The notes under the pieces were generated by a model. That model was not told the origin of the DNA. It searched no databases and saw nothing but the letters and a program-made list of their open reading frames with translations. Below, one piece after another: positions 33,951-45,500 of a DNA stretch of 64,000 nucleotides. Within the stretch, counting starts at the first letter, position 1; every line of letters starts with the position of its first letter. The stretch spans positions 3,749,001-3,813,000 of the forward strand of contig JAPDOI010000009.1 in NCBI GenBank assembly GCA_029168955.1, read 5' to 3'. Source of the stretch: Aplectana chamaeleonis. Lineage: Eukaryota; Nematoda; Chromadorea; Rhabditida; Cosmocercidae. The translations under genes and the position numbers were made by a program.

Positions 33951-34945
33951 CTTAAACATTATCTGCCATACACATACGATAGTCACAGTAGTTCCGAAAA
34001 GAATCGGACCGAATCGAGTAAAACGTAATCCGAAATACACAAGGAGATTACAAAAATTTGGTTTCTCTCTCTCAGCCCCTTCACTCCCCAACAATTCAAC
34101 ATTTTGATCGCCAAACAATGCTGGCTCGGAGAAAAACCGCTATGAAATCATCGTCGACAAGTTCTCGTATTCCACATATCCTTTAGCATACATACACACA
34201 AAACCATCCCACATCTTCAATAATCACACAAAAAAATCAGAAAAAAACTTCAGAAAAAGAACTCTGAAGAAAAAACTACTCGAATGGCTTCAGAGAATCT
34301 TAAAAACACGATCTCGGTTCGGAAAGTTCCAAAGGATTTTTAAGTTGAGAGCAACGAGTTTACATTGGTTTCGTTCCTACCCTTAGACCAGTGTAAACGA
34401 CCTACATATAAATAATGTTAGTAAGTTAAAAGAAATGTTAAGATATTTCAAAATGTAAGTGGAACTACCCCGGAACTCTTCAGTAAGGAGGGTAGCTCCA
34501 CTTAATAGTGAGTCCGACTACTTACAAGGATTTCCGTTTTGGTAGATTTATTTTTTTAGGCATTCTGTAGAAACTTCCGATCTCCAATTCTTTTCATCCC
34601 AGGGGTCTTTCAAGCGAAAAAGGTTTGGTTCGCGCCAGAAACGTTAGGTGGGACTGGGCCTTTGAAGGCAGTGTTCACGGTAATCTTCGATTTTGAGATT
34701 ATTCCGTGTACGGTTGTTTCTACCCAAAACCGAACAGTTTGCATTCCTGAACTGGACGGAGATATCCACTCTGAATAGTTTTGCGCTGAATCCTAGCTCT
34801 ATTCGTTTAACTGCAAGTACATGGAACGGAAAGAATCATCGTGAGACCTGCCTTTGAGAAGAGCCTTGGGTGGTCTTCTGGCGGTAAAGATCTGCAGAAC
34901 TTTCGCAGGAAGCAGGCGTGTTTGTTAATGGAAAAAAATTCGCTT

Positions 34946-35575
34946 AGCGTTAATCATTCATCGTTAAGCGTCAATCTTTAATAGTTAATAGTTAATCGTT
35001 AATCAATGAACCGTTAATCATTAGTCGTTAATCGTTAACCATTAAATCGCTAATCGTTCATCGTTAAATCCTTTATAGTTAAAATCTTTAAATCGTTATA
35101 CCGTTAAAATCGTTAAAGCGTTTACGTTAAAATCGTTTGACGTTGAAATCATTAAATCGTTAAAATCGTTAGAGCGTTAAACGTTAAATTCGTTACACGT
35201 TTGAATCGTTAATCGTTCATCGTTAAATCGTTAAAATAGTTGAATCGTTAATCGTTAAAATCGTTAATCGTTATACCGTTAAATCGTTAAAATCAGTAAA
35301 GCGTTAAACGTTAGAATCGTTTACGTTAAAAACGCTGAACGTTTGAATCATTGAAAGTTAAAATCGTTCAACGTTAAAATTGTTAAACGTTAAAATAGTT
35401 ATTTGGTAAAATCGTCTAACGTTAAAATCGTTAAACGTCGAAATCGTTATTCGTTAAAATCGGTAATCGTCAAAATCGTTAATCTTTAAAATCGTTAATC
35501 GTTGAAAACGTTAATCGTTAAAATCGTTTAACGATTCTAACGTTGAGCGTTAGGATCGTTAGACGTAGCATTGGA
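34946..35575 (-). repeat. right AACG minisatellite (inverse orientation)
   Basis: About 630 bp of CGTTAAAATCGTTAA-type units, the reverse complement of the left arrays, with the same TTAATAGTTAATAGTTAATCG motif next to the arm. It ends at TTAGGATCGTTAGACG. It is much shorter than the left arrays (~3.6 kb in total). Confidence 0.95.
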
Positions 35576-36116
35576 GCGCGAGCGCGACAGTTTTAGCGTT
35601 GGGGCGCATTTGCGCACACTATCTACTTCAGGCCCATGCCCACGCAACTCCTCCACCGTTGAAATGTGGCTTTCAAGAAGAAGAGCTGATTTTGGATTTT
35701 TCGCAGCGTTTTTGATGATTCTTTCGTCACTGATAAAACAGTCAGACTCTAAACCTTCGTTTTCTGGTGGAAACTCGAAAACAATTTTCATTGTGGACAC
35801 TGCCTTCAAACATTCTAAAAAAACTAGAATTTCTCGTCCGACTTTCCGCTTACAAATAATCACACACTTCAACCTCTTGACCGGATTTCGAATATTTCAA
35901 ACTCTGCGATTCTTCGAGTCGGGTTAATTCGCGAAACATCGACTTAATTGACAACACTATAATTATGCCGCACGAACTTCTTCTTTCAAAGTAATTTCAA
36001 ACCAGTGATATTATCCAGTATTGGGGACAATCTGAAATGTAGATAGACAACTATTTCGTGAATCTTCATTGGTTAAGACCAAAGACAACAGGCTAACAAC
36101 TAATTAAATAACCGGT
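35576..36116. other. no supported gene
   Basis: Two overlapping opposite ORFs (35571-35927 plus, 35537-35872 minus) share DNA and show no motif. GACACTGCCTTCAAA near 35795 resembles the Harbinger-like MITE terminus seen at 47944 and 24902. Confidence 0.45.
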
Positions 36117-36219
36117 ACAGGGGGAGATAGGAGTACGGGGCGTGGTTTATCACTCTGTCAGACAATCGGAGGAAGTCTTTCTACCTCCCAGCACGCCCCG
36201 CACTGCCATCTACCCCTGT
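36117..36219. repeat. 103-bp inverted-repeat MITE
   Basis: Ends ACAGGGGGAGATAGGAG-TACGGGGCGTG and its near reverse complement CACGCCCCGCACTGCCATCTACCCCTGT enclose about 45 bp. Confidence 0.75.
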
Positions 36220-36866
36220 GCCAAAGAACCTGCAACAAAGACATCAAATCTGATCAAATTTCGTAGTAATTCTACTAAAGATCCAAGTCTCCATATATCA
36301 GTATTAGGACGAACAATATTCAACAAGTCAGTGCCAGGGAGGTCTTCCCACTTCATCAAAAGTAATTCTAGAGGTCCTTATCATCCACGATGACCAGCGC
36401 TAATGGAATCGGTACAGCTGTCATGGCCTTCGATGAAAAGAAAACTTTTGGAACCACAGCACAAGTTGCCTTCCGTAGAATAAAGACCGGATTCGCGGAT
36501 GTTGTTGATGATAGATGCCAGGAGAGTCGACAGAGAACCCTGTGACTTGGTAAATTTGGCAGTAGCGAATCCATGTGTGGTCTCCAGGACTGCACCAACG
36601 GCACATAGATGGGAATTCAACTTGCGCCCACAAAAAAGTCGTTGAAAAAAATTAGAATTGCCAGAAGCTGCAACCCATCCCACACGCTCGTCATCGGGAT
36701 AGTCGTCACCACAAAAATTTTTCCGCGGATTTCAGGTAGACCTCCCAAAGGATATATCAATTCTACATCAACGAGATGATAAATACTGCAAAACAATCGC
36801 AACACACACATATACATTTTTAAAGAAATAATCAGATGATTCCAAAAAAAATATTCCTAACATCTA
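36220..36866. other. open region of unclear status
   Basis: Three overlapping minus-strand ORFs cover 36368-36683, one reading AVGAVLETTHGFATAKFTKS. Being open in all three frames may mean a decayed coding exon, but I recognise no domain and no splice pair gives a consistent product. Confidence 0.35.
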
Positions 36867-37082
36867 GGTCCGTGGATTGTCTCCTCGAGAAAAAATACCA
36901 TTTAAATCTCACCCGCGGCTGGCGCGGGAGGTTTAAATCTGATCTGCGGCTGGCGGAATGGTAAGCTGGCCACCGGCGCTCTTCTCTCGACTTGAATCGA
37001 TTAGCGGGCCGGCGCACGCAACCGCCGCGCAAGCCGTGAGTGAGGTTAAGATGTTCCCTCTTGAGGAACCAAGCCACGGACC
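36867..37082. repeat. GGTCCGTGG MITE, copy 1
   Basis: Ends GGTCCGTGG and CCACGGACC flanked by TA on both sides. Inner blocks: CGCGGCTGGCG and GCGGGCCGGCGCACG. The same family is at 49570-49755 and 50965-51098. TA flanks suggest a Tc1/mariner-type origin (inference). Confidence 0.8.
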
Positions 37083-37255
37083 TAACTATAGTTAGTTGAA
37101 CCAATACACTGAACTGTACATTAACCATACATTAGCCAGCCATCTGCGCCTCATAGTGATGCAAACGCTTCCTTCGGTATATTATGTTTGTTGGCCAGAA
37201 ACGCTTGTCCAGCGGCCTGAAAATGGAATTTCATTGATGCATATTTGATACTCTA

Positions 37256-38224
37256 TTAAGTTGAGGCAAAAGTTTCCCGCCGCTTGACTTTGACGATTTT
37301 TGAATCTTTCAGCGTTGGTCCTTCGGTCAAGTGCGATATACCGATCGAAAGCACAAGATCTTTTCTATCTAACACCGCCTTCCACTTGGGCCAGTCTGCT
37401 AATTTGTGAAATATATGTTTTAATTCAGCGGGAATCTTCAGTATTGGGGATGTTTCAGTGCCTCTACCTACTTTGAGGTAAAGCACCAAATCTACCAGAG
37501 TTGACAGGATACTCGACCCACCTTAGAACTAGACGATAGCGTTTGCGGAAAATCTCAAAGAAGCGTAGTTATTGATTTTCAAAGGATTTTGTGATTCTGC
37601 AAATCCTGTCTTTTCTGACTTACCCGAAAGGTTTCAGCCTCGAAGCTTCAAAGCTAAGTATAATGGCCAATTCCCCACTCAATAGATTTTTTCGTCAATG
37701 ATCCATAGCCTTTTTTTTTGAAAATTCGATTTTCGCCTGCCTTATCGACTTTCTAAAAAAACGATCGATAGTTGACGAAAAATGCTATTGAGTGGGGACA
37801 TGGCCATTATATGATCTTTAACTTTGAAGCTCCAAGGTCGGAACCAACAGGATAAACCAGAGAAGTCCGCAGTAGCAGAATCACTAACTCCGCTAAAAAT
37901 CAGTGATTACGCTCCGTCAAGAATTTCCTCCGACGCTATCACCTAGTTCTAAAGTAGCTCAAATATCCTGTCAACTCTGGCAGGTTTGGCGATTTACATC
38001 AAAGTGTATAGAAGCACTCAAAGCTGCTCAGTACAGGAGACTACCACTGAATTATAGTATATATTTCGCAATTTTGGAGGCTTTCTCCCAAGTGGAAGGC
38101 AGTGTTTGATAGGAAAGGAATCGCGCTTTAGAAAGGTTTATCGCACTTGGCCGAAGAACCAACGCTGAAAGGTATAAAAGTCGCCAGCGTCAAGTGGCCG
38201 AAAACTTTCGCTCCAACCTCATAT
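37256..38224. repeat. ~950-bp foldback, copy A (3-prime of the NXF gene)
   Basis: Left part: AAAGTTTCCCGCCGCTTGAC, then CAGCGTTGGTCCTTCGG, ATACCGATCGAAAGCAC and CCTTCCACTTGGGCC. The right half repeats these as reverse complement, ending GTCAAGTGGCCGAAAACTTTCG. The two halves pair nearly end to end and meet in a purine-rich hairpin near 37720-37770. Three relatives lie in NXF introns. Confidence 0.9.
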
Positions 38225-38449
38225 AACGTATATCAGCGACTTGCGACCCAGCACGCGAAAAAGGCCATCCAGACGCGACGCGCGCCGTGAAAATTCCTCA
38301 GGGTTCACATCTTGAAAGCCTAGTTTGAACACGCTCCAGCGAAAACGTCAACAGGTCGGATTTCCACAGCGCGCATCGCATCCGAACGGCGAACGCGTCC
38401 CCGTTTTCGTGTACTGGCACCGCAAACCTATACCAGCTTTAGGTTCGCA

Positions 38450-39070
38450 TGAAATTTCAGTGTAGCGGTGCGCGGGTGAACGTACACCACAGCAAAACAT
38501 GTTTTCGATCTTTATGCGTGGGGACAGGGTCTCTCTACACATGGAGGGAGGAGCACGAACGAGATTTCATGCTGACGCGACGCGCGCGGCGGAATTTTTT
38601 ATCTGATTACCGCATCACTGGAGCGCGCTTGCCACAATCTCGCGAGATTTCATGACATTTCATGTGTTTAATGATTCTCATATGACCATTTCTTTATGTT
38701 TCATAATCCAGAGCCAAACTGGTTTACTGCGGCAACGATCCCATCACTACATCTAAATTGGTGCTCGATCTTTAATACCATATAACATTTTCTATAAATA
38801 TCAAGCGGTACAACGGCACGAGAACATACAAGAGTTATTGAAATGAGTGTCCAGGATAAGATGATGAGAGGAACAACACAGAAACATAAAAAAGTCATTT
38901 GAGAATGAATAAAAACATGAAAGCCTGTGAAATCTCGTGAGTCTTTGGCAAGCGCGCTCCAGTGATGGGGTAATAGGATAAAAAGCTCCGCCACGCGCGC
39001 CGCGTCAGCAATGAATCTCGTCCGTGCTCCTCCCTCCGTGTGTAGAGAGACCCTGTCCCTTATGCGGGGG
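38450..39070. repeat. ~620-bp foldback with CGCGCG-rich arms
   Basis: GGGACAGGGTCTCTCTACAC, GAGGGAGGAGCACG and GGAGCGCGCTTGCCA at 38520-38640 recur in reverse complement at 38945-39060. The loop between holds 250 bp of AT-rich DNA. Confidence 0.85.
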
Positions 39071-39529
39071 TCCATAGTAAAAGGCAGCTTTCAACACCAA
39101 GCGTGCTGCACGCTTTGCGCTAGACAAGATGGATTCCCAATCGATTATGCAGACGTACTCGGGCGCACTGCGATCGGCTCAGTCCGGTCACAACGGGGGG
39201 TTTTCCACCTTGGTGAGCAATGCATTGCGTACTATCGAATGCGACGGCCACGGACTGCACAGGCGTGCTTGCTCCGGCCACAACGGATGGATTTTTTTAT
39301 ACTCGACTCGCATGATATAGATGCTTATAGATCGGGCCGGCTACAGCCGATCGGGCGACTACGACAATGGCCGAAACACTTATTAACCTTACACGACGTT
39401 TTGCGGGCTTCTTCTCAAAGGAGCACATAAACTCGAATATTTGAATTTTTTCAAAATTTTGAAATTTTTTACAATCCGAACTCTTCGAAAATTCGCTTCA
39501 AAGCCGACTTTTTAGTGCTTCCGACACCC
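39071..39529. other. 3-prime flank of the NXF gene
   Basis: Contains short imperfect repeats of CGGTCACAACGG/CGGCCACAACGG (39185, 39277) and AT-rich DNA immediately 3-prime of the NXF stop codon. No gene supported. Confidence 0.45.
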
Positions 39530-42500
39530 TCACTTCGCCCATTTTTTTTGTGAATTCCTGAGCATGTTACCCACCTCATAGTTCCACTCATAGTCTACCA
39601 AACACTTCTCTGACCACGCCGGCAGCATACCACTATCCTTACAGAACTGCTCCACCATTTGCCTCCTGAGTTCATCCTGAGTCGGCTGACTGGACACCGG
39701 CAGACTACCAACAGCCTACAAAAATACCCACTTTCATCTTTAAATCTCAATAATATAGAAAATATAGGCAGAAAACATACATTCACCACAACTGGATTGA
39801 CTGGAGCTGGCGCAGGCGCTGCGGCTGGACCAGCCGACAAAGCCTAAGATGATGAAAATAGAGGTGAAAATTCGGCAAAATACACGTAGAAAATGAGAAT
39901 GTACCTTGTTCAGCATCAACTTGTACCGGGCCATTCTCGCCGATGTCATTGCACTGATAAACAGCATATCGGATATGACAGCTATTGATCTGTAACGATA
40001 CACAATTGACGACCTAATTTGGATATAAAACCTCACTCAGACATAGAGGGGCCGCTAAATTTCACGCTCAGAACCGGAAATTTTGGGTTGGGATCGTAAC
40101 ATTCTCAGATAAAAACGGACATTTTGTGAGGGGATCACAGAAATGTTGGCAAAATTTGGTCAACAAGTGAGGAGTTGGTAGCTACGCCGAGATCCTACAC
40201 AATGTCCCGCTTGACCCTGCTTGAAAATCACAATGGGGGTCGCTGATTACGAACGTGTCATCAGTTTTCGATTTTCTTCTGACCTCTGTACTAATACTGT
40301 AGGTATACGGTAGATTGTCAGTGCCTCGAATTTTCTGAACTGCAAGTATTACGTCGAAGCGAAAGTTTCGCGCCAACTGACTGTCACGATTTCTTAAACC
40401 TTCCAGCATTGGTCCTTTGGCCAACAGCGATATACCGATTGAAAGCACAAAATCTTGTTATCTAACGTTGCCTTCCACTTGGGCCGAAGCCTGCTCATTT
40501 GCTAAATATATGCTATAATTCGGTGATAATCTTTAGTAATAAGCATCTTTGAGTGCTTCTATTTACTTTGAGGTAAACCACCAAACCTTCCAGAGTTGGC
40601 AGAGTATTTGAGCGATCTTAGAACTAAATGATAGCTTTTACGGAAAATTTCGACGGAGCGTAATTATTGATTTTGTGCTGATTTAGTGATTTACCAACTT
40701 CGGTCCTTTCTGGCTCATACGAGAGGTTTCGGCCTCGAAGGTTGAAAGTCAAGTATAGTGGTCAAGTCTCCACTGAGTAGTTTTTTTCGTCAATTATCGA
40801 TCATTTTTTTTGAAAACTCGATTTGCGCCATTATTATCGAGTTTCGAAAAAAAAATAGATAAGCGACGAAAAATCTTATTGAGTGGAGACTTGGCCATTA
40901 TACCTAACTTTGGAACTTCAAAGCCAAAACTCGGATAAGTCAGAAAAGACCGAAGTTGAAAATCACAAAATCCACAAAAATCAATAAATACGCTCTATCA
41001 AAATTTCTGCAAACGCTATCATTTAGCTCTAGGGTGGCTCAAATATCCTGTCAACCCTGGCAGATTTGGTGGTTTACCTCAAAGTAAATAGAAGTGCCCA
41101 AAGATTGTCAGTACTAAAGATTATCATCGAATTATAGCATAGAATTTGCAAATGTGCAGGCTTTGGCCCAAGTGGAAGGCAACGTTAGATAGGGAAGAAA
41201 TTGTGCTTTCGATTGGCTTATCGCACTTTACCAAAGGACAACCGCTGGAAGGTCTAAAAATCGTCAAAGTCAATTGGCGGGTAACTTTCGCTTCAACCTA
41301 ACATATGACAATTTGCTCACTATCTCAGACTTAACCGTAACACCTCTTTCAGAAGGTTAGTAGGAGCGTTGCTAACGATTTCGACATCATTTTCCCGACT
41401 ACGGAGAAGAGTATGGTGGGTTACGGTCTCTTAGGAGGTAACTGTAGGTACACGGCGATTTGATTTCCGTTTCAAATTTGCCTATAAAACCTCGCTGAAG
41501 AGGTCAGTTGAAGAGCTGATTACGAGTTGAGCACCAGCTTTCTGATTCTAGAGAAAGGCTTTGATGTTACGCCTTGATCTGCTAGAGGATTACTGTAGAT
41601 ATACGGTAGTACATTCTATGCCTCAAATGTTGCTGTAACACCTCGTTGATGAGGCTATGCGGCATATTGGGTGCGTTATCGACATCAATTTTCCAATCAC
41701 TATGTTGTCTTCTTGTGGTGAAGTATTATTCTCGGAACTGATGACCAGCACCTCCAAGTACTTCTGTGTAAAATCCCCGCCCAATATGGTCCTCATGAGG
41801 AGCGGTCTTCCCAACGCGCACACCTAATAATCCATCTCGACAAGTTTCAGCCACAGCTCACCTACTACAGTACCCACCATAATCCTACCGTAATCATTCA
41901 ATTGCGGCCATTTAGGGCACCTAACCTAGTGATGCTAATTTAAAACCCTTCAAAAACTCACTCATTTTCCCTCGGAGAAACGATGAAAGATCGCGTGAAA
42001 AAGCTCAACTGAGGCACTTCCCCAGGCTTCGCAAACTTTCCATCTTCAAACATTCCCTGCACAGTGAACGCCATCAAATCGTCCTATAACAAAACACATC
42101 AGATTCTGTCAACCAAATATCCCTCTGAATTCTCTACCGTTATCAAATGCGTATCCACGATGAACGATTCCGTATAGTGATTCGTAATCGGCAACTTTGA
42201 CAGCGCCACAGCAATATCCATCGCACCTTAACTTCCAGTTTATCCCCTCTCCACACATCTTATCGATCAAGATGCTCACTCAGGCTCACCTCGGTACGTA
42301 CGTGATCCTCGATTCCTGGCCCACCGATCCTCACACAGGACATTGTGAGACTGTCGAATATACTGGGTATAACAGGCGCTGTAATGGAATAGATTCGCCA
42401 TGAGGAATTGTGGGATTCCAACCAGCTCAAACTCACTCATTCGGATAACGCACTGGCCCTACTCCCTCATGTGACGGGTCTTTCATACTTGCGATTACCA

Positions 42501-45500
42501 TAGTGAAAGACGACTAGAGAAGAAGAAGCATTACACCGTGTCGCTTCTAACAAACCCCAATCACGTAGAAGAACTCACATTATCTGAGTCATATGCCTGC
42601 ACCAGACTTTTTCTGGTCACCGCTCCATCTTCACCGTCATACAACTTATAGAATTCAACCAGAAACCTCTCCACTAAGACTCGCAACGCATCATTTCCGT
42701 AGAAACCAGGCTAAATAGACACTATAGCAATCGAGGACGTAAGCACAAGGTCTTGGTACATCATCTTACACGGAAATTACTACTAGCCAAACTGGCCATT
42801 CCGATCGAAATAAACTTTTCTAGAACAAATTTCGGACGTAGAGTGCAAAGAATAATGTTATACAGCCCACCCCTCCCCCATTCGGCCCTCGTAAACAATG
42901 TTGGCGATACCCAATTGATAAAGAGTAGGGTATAAAAGAAGTGGAGAGCGGTGTGTCTTCATTCTCACACCGCCCTCCTCCAGGGGTCAGCAGTTGCGGC
43001 TCCGCATGGGGGAGAAGTTAGGAAAACAGCACCACCGGTGCACAAGACATTCCAAAATTGTAGTGAAAACTTAGAAAAATTTAGAGCCAATTCGAGGGAG
43101 CCGATTGGGGGGGGGGTGGGCTGGATAAGAGCACCCGAGCCCAAACATGCCCTTCGCAGCTGCCTAGAGTCACTCAGGAAAAAGTTATAGGCGTTTTTCT
43201 CTGATTTTCGTACACATTGCACCCTCCAAAAAGCTGCCTAGAGTCACTCAGGAAAAAGTTATAGGCGTTTTTCTCTGATTTTCGTACACACTGCACCCTC
43301 CAAAAAGGGCATTAATTTTATGAAAATCCGAAAACGGATCTTATAATCGTGTTCAGCGCCCAAAACAGCCCTCCTAGGCTAGGTTTGGTGTAAGCCCATT
43401 TCCCGAACCTTATGTACACTGACAGCGTTTTGAACTTACCGAATTTTCGGTTCAGCGTTCAAATATATTAATTACGGGCTACAGAAAGTGTAGCGAATTT
43501 TCCAGATTTGACTTAAAATTCGCCCTGGGAGTGTAATTTGAGTTGCTGATCACGAATCTGAGGTTCATTTGTCATTTTTCCAAAGTTTTCGACTAAAAAG
43601 CTTCCCACCAACAGAAAAATTTGACGGCAAAATCGACTTGTGACGATTTCCGGAATGTGACGACTGGAGTGCTCAACACGAATCTGATGTCAGTTCATCG
43701 ATTTTTGACAGCTTACGGTAGATTACGTAGTATACGACAGTTTGGTCAAAGTCTCAGATCTGACTCAAAATTTCTATGTGGGGATTATTTGGAGCGCTGA
43801 ATACGAATTCGGGGTCCATTTGTCGATTTTCGACATATTAAGGTAGGTTTTGCCTCCAAAATGGCATGTCTGTGGCATCATTTCTTTGCTAACAGAGCCG
43901 GCAGTGAGTTTGAAAAGCTACTCAAAAGATGCAGTCTCCCTACAACCCTACCTGCGTTTAAACGTCTCTTGGATCAGTACTTGATGACTGTTGATGTCTG
44001 AGCCGGTTTCTGGCCTTTTACTATTGTAAAGGTTTTACGTTCTATTCATTCATTACTTGCTGCATTTATTCTATGTACATTAAATAAGCAGGCTAGACCT
44101 GTAATAAACACATACATGTGTTCCCTACCGTAACCTACAGTAAACCTTACAAATTCGACAATCGAGCCCCAGATTCGTGTTCAGCACCCCAGATTACCCC
44201 TATTTACATGTTTTTAGCAGAATCCGGTAAAAAAAATTGAAAAACACCCATAAAATTTCATGGGGGTAGTACCCTTCCTTACCTTGCCGCAAATTTTTAA
44301 AAACGCTGATATTTTATTTCAGAGTGAGTCTGGGCAGCTACGAAGGGCATATTCGGACTTTTCATCCGAAAATAGTTTTATAAAAGTACATTTCATTCGA
44401 AATGGTTATTATGACTAATAGAAGTTCCATTGTTAGTTGAGATCGCAGACAGAGAAGGGGGAATGTATATAATCTACATCTGCTGCAAGGCTTCCGTAAC
44501 TATAGACTGTAGACTATCGCACAATGGCGCGATGCACTTGACCACGCCCTTTTTACCGTGCTGTACCAAATTGGAGCACCTACCCTCGGTTTCCTTCTCC
44601 TTACGAAACCAGGAGAGCGTCGCGGCACGAAAAAATGGGCGTGGCCAAGCGTGATACTACATTTCGCCCCCCCCCCGCTGTGATTGCATCCCCAGATTTA
44701 TCAGCGGCTAACCGATAGTTTATAGACAACCGAAATTGTGATATGGAATTCCTTAGAACAATAACCTGTAGGGAGTCCGTATAAAACTCCCCTTCAACCC
44801 ACAGGTTTGCTAGTTTCCATACGAACAAGAAATTTACTCACCCTGCACGGCGGCTCAGACGTCACTTCATCATCATCCAACGATAGTGCACTATGTACTG
44901 CTGCTGGTTGTACCGGTGCCCCATCCTGAAACATCGCTTAGAATCACCTTATTATCAACAAAATCGAAACAAAAACCATAACTCACAAGCACACAAACCC
45001 TCGGAAACACTTGATGTACCGCGCTGAATGTTTTGATATGAAAAACCAATTATATTACTGAAAAACGGATTTACGACCGCTCTACAATGTCTCAAATCTG
45101 ATCCATTCTGTGCAAAACACAAGGCACCTATCAAACAAACGCACTGATTAAAAACTACAAAAATAACACTAGAATATGGACACAACAAAAACTCAAAAAT
45201 CTCAACACCGCTATGAATTCGCCTAACAATAGACCTGAGATAGCCTGAGGCAGTGGTCAGTTGCTCAACCAGCGGATTTCCTTCGAAAAATAGGGTCTCC
45301 ACAGGCAGTCCTTTCAGCTTTTCCAGCTCGCTTATCTTGTCGATCTTCAAAAGATTACTCGTAATACAACACGAAAATCCTGACCTCAAGTAAAAATATT
45401 TAATCATACCTGATTATTCGATAAATCCAGCACTTTCAGAAACTTTGTGACACTCGTAAGAACAGCAGCGTAGTCGAGGAACCTTAGTCGATTTCCCTAA

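Larger units (their letters stand above)
32680..34945 (-). repeat. right arm of the giant inverted repeat
   Basis: Reverse complement of 24835-27140, including the tRNA-like cluster, the AT-rich segment with TTTTTTTCAGAG-type tracts, and the MITE-like block (34658-34860). It ends in AATGGAAAAAAATTCGCTTAGCG next to the right minisatellite. Confidence 0.85.
20466..35575. mobile_element. giant foldback: AACG minisatellite ends, inverted arms, tRNA-like core
   Basis: Symmetric structure: left minisatellites (20466-24820), left arm (24835-27140), core (27141-32680), right arm (32680-34945, inverse of the left) and right minisatellite (34946-35575, inverse orientation). The arms match base for base over long runs, for example CCATTCGAGTAGTTTTTT at 25472 and its complement near 34270. 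No transposase was recognised, so it is either a very large non-autonomous foldback or a palindrome formed by inverted duplication. The outer limits are set by where the AACG arrays stop; no target-site duplication was found. Confidence 0.75.

Noticed and set aside
36381..36683. Small Roadblock/LAMTOR-like protein
   Set aside because: A vague resemblance of one frame was not matched by splice sites, a start codon or conserved residues.
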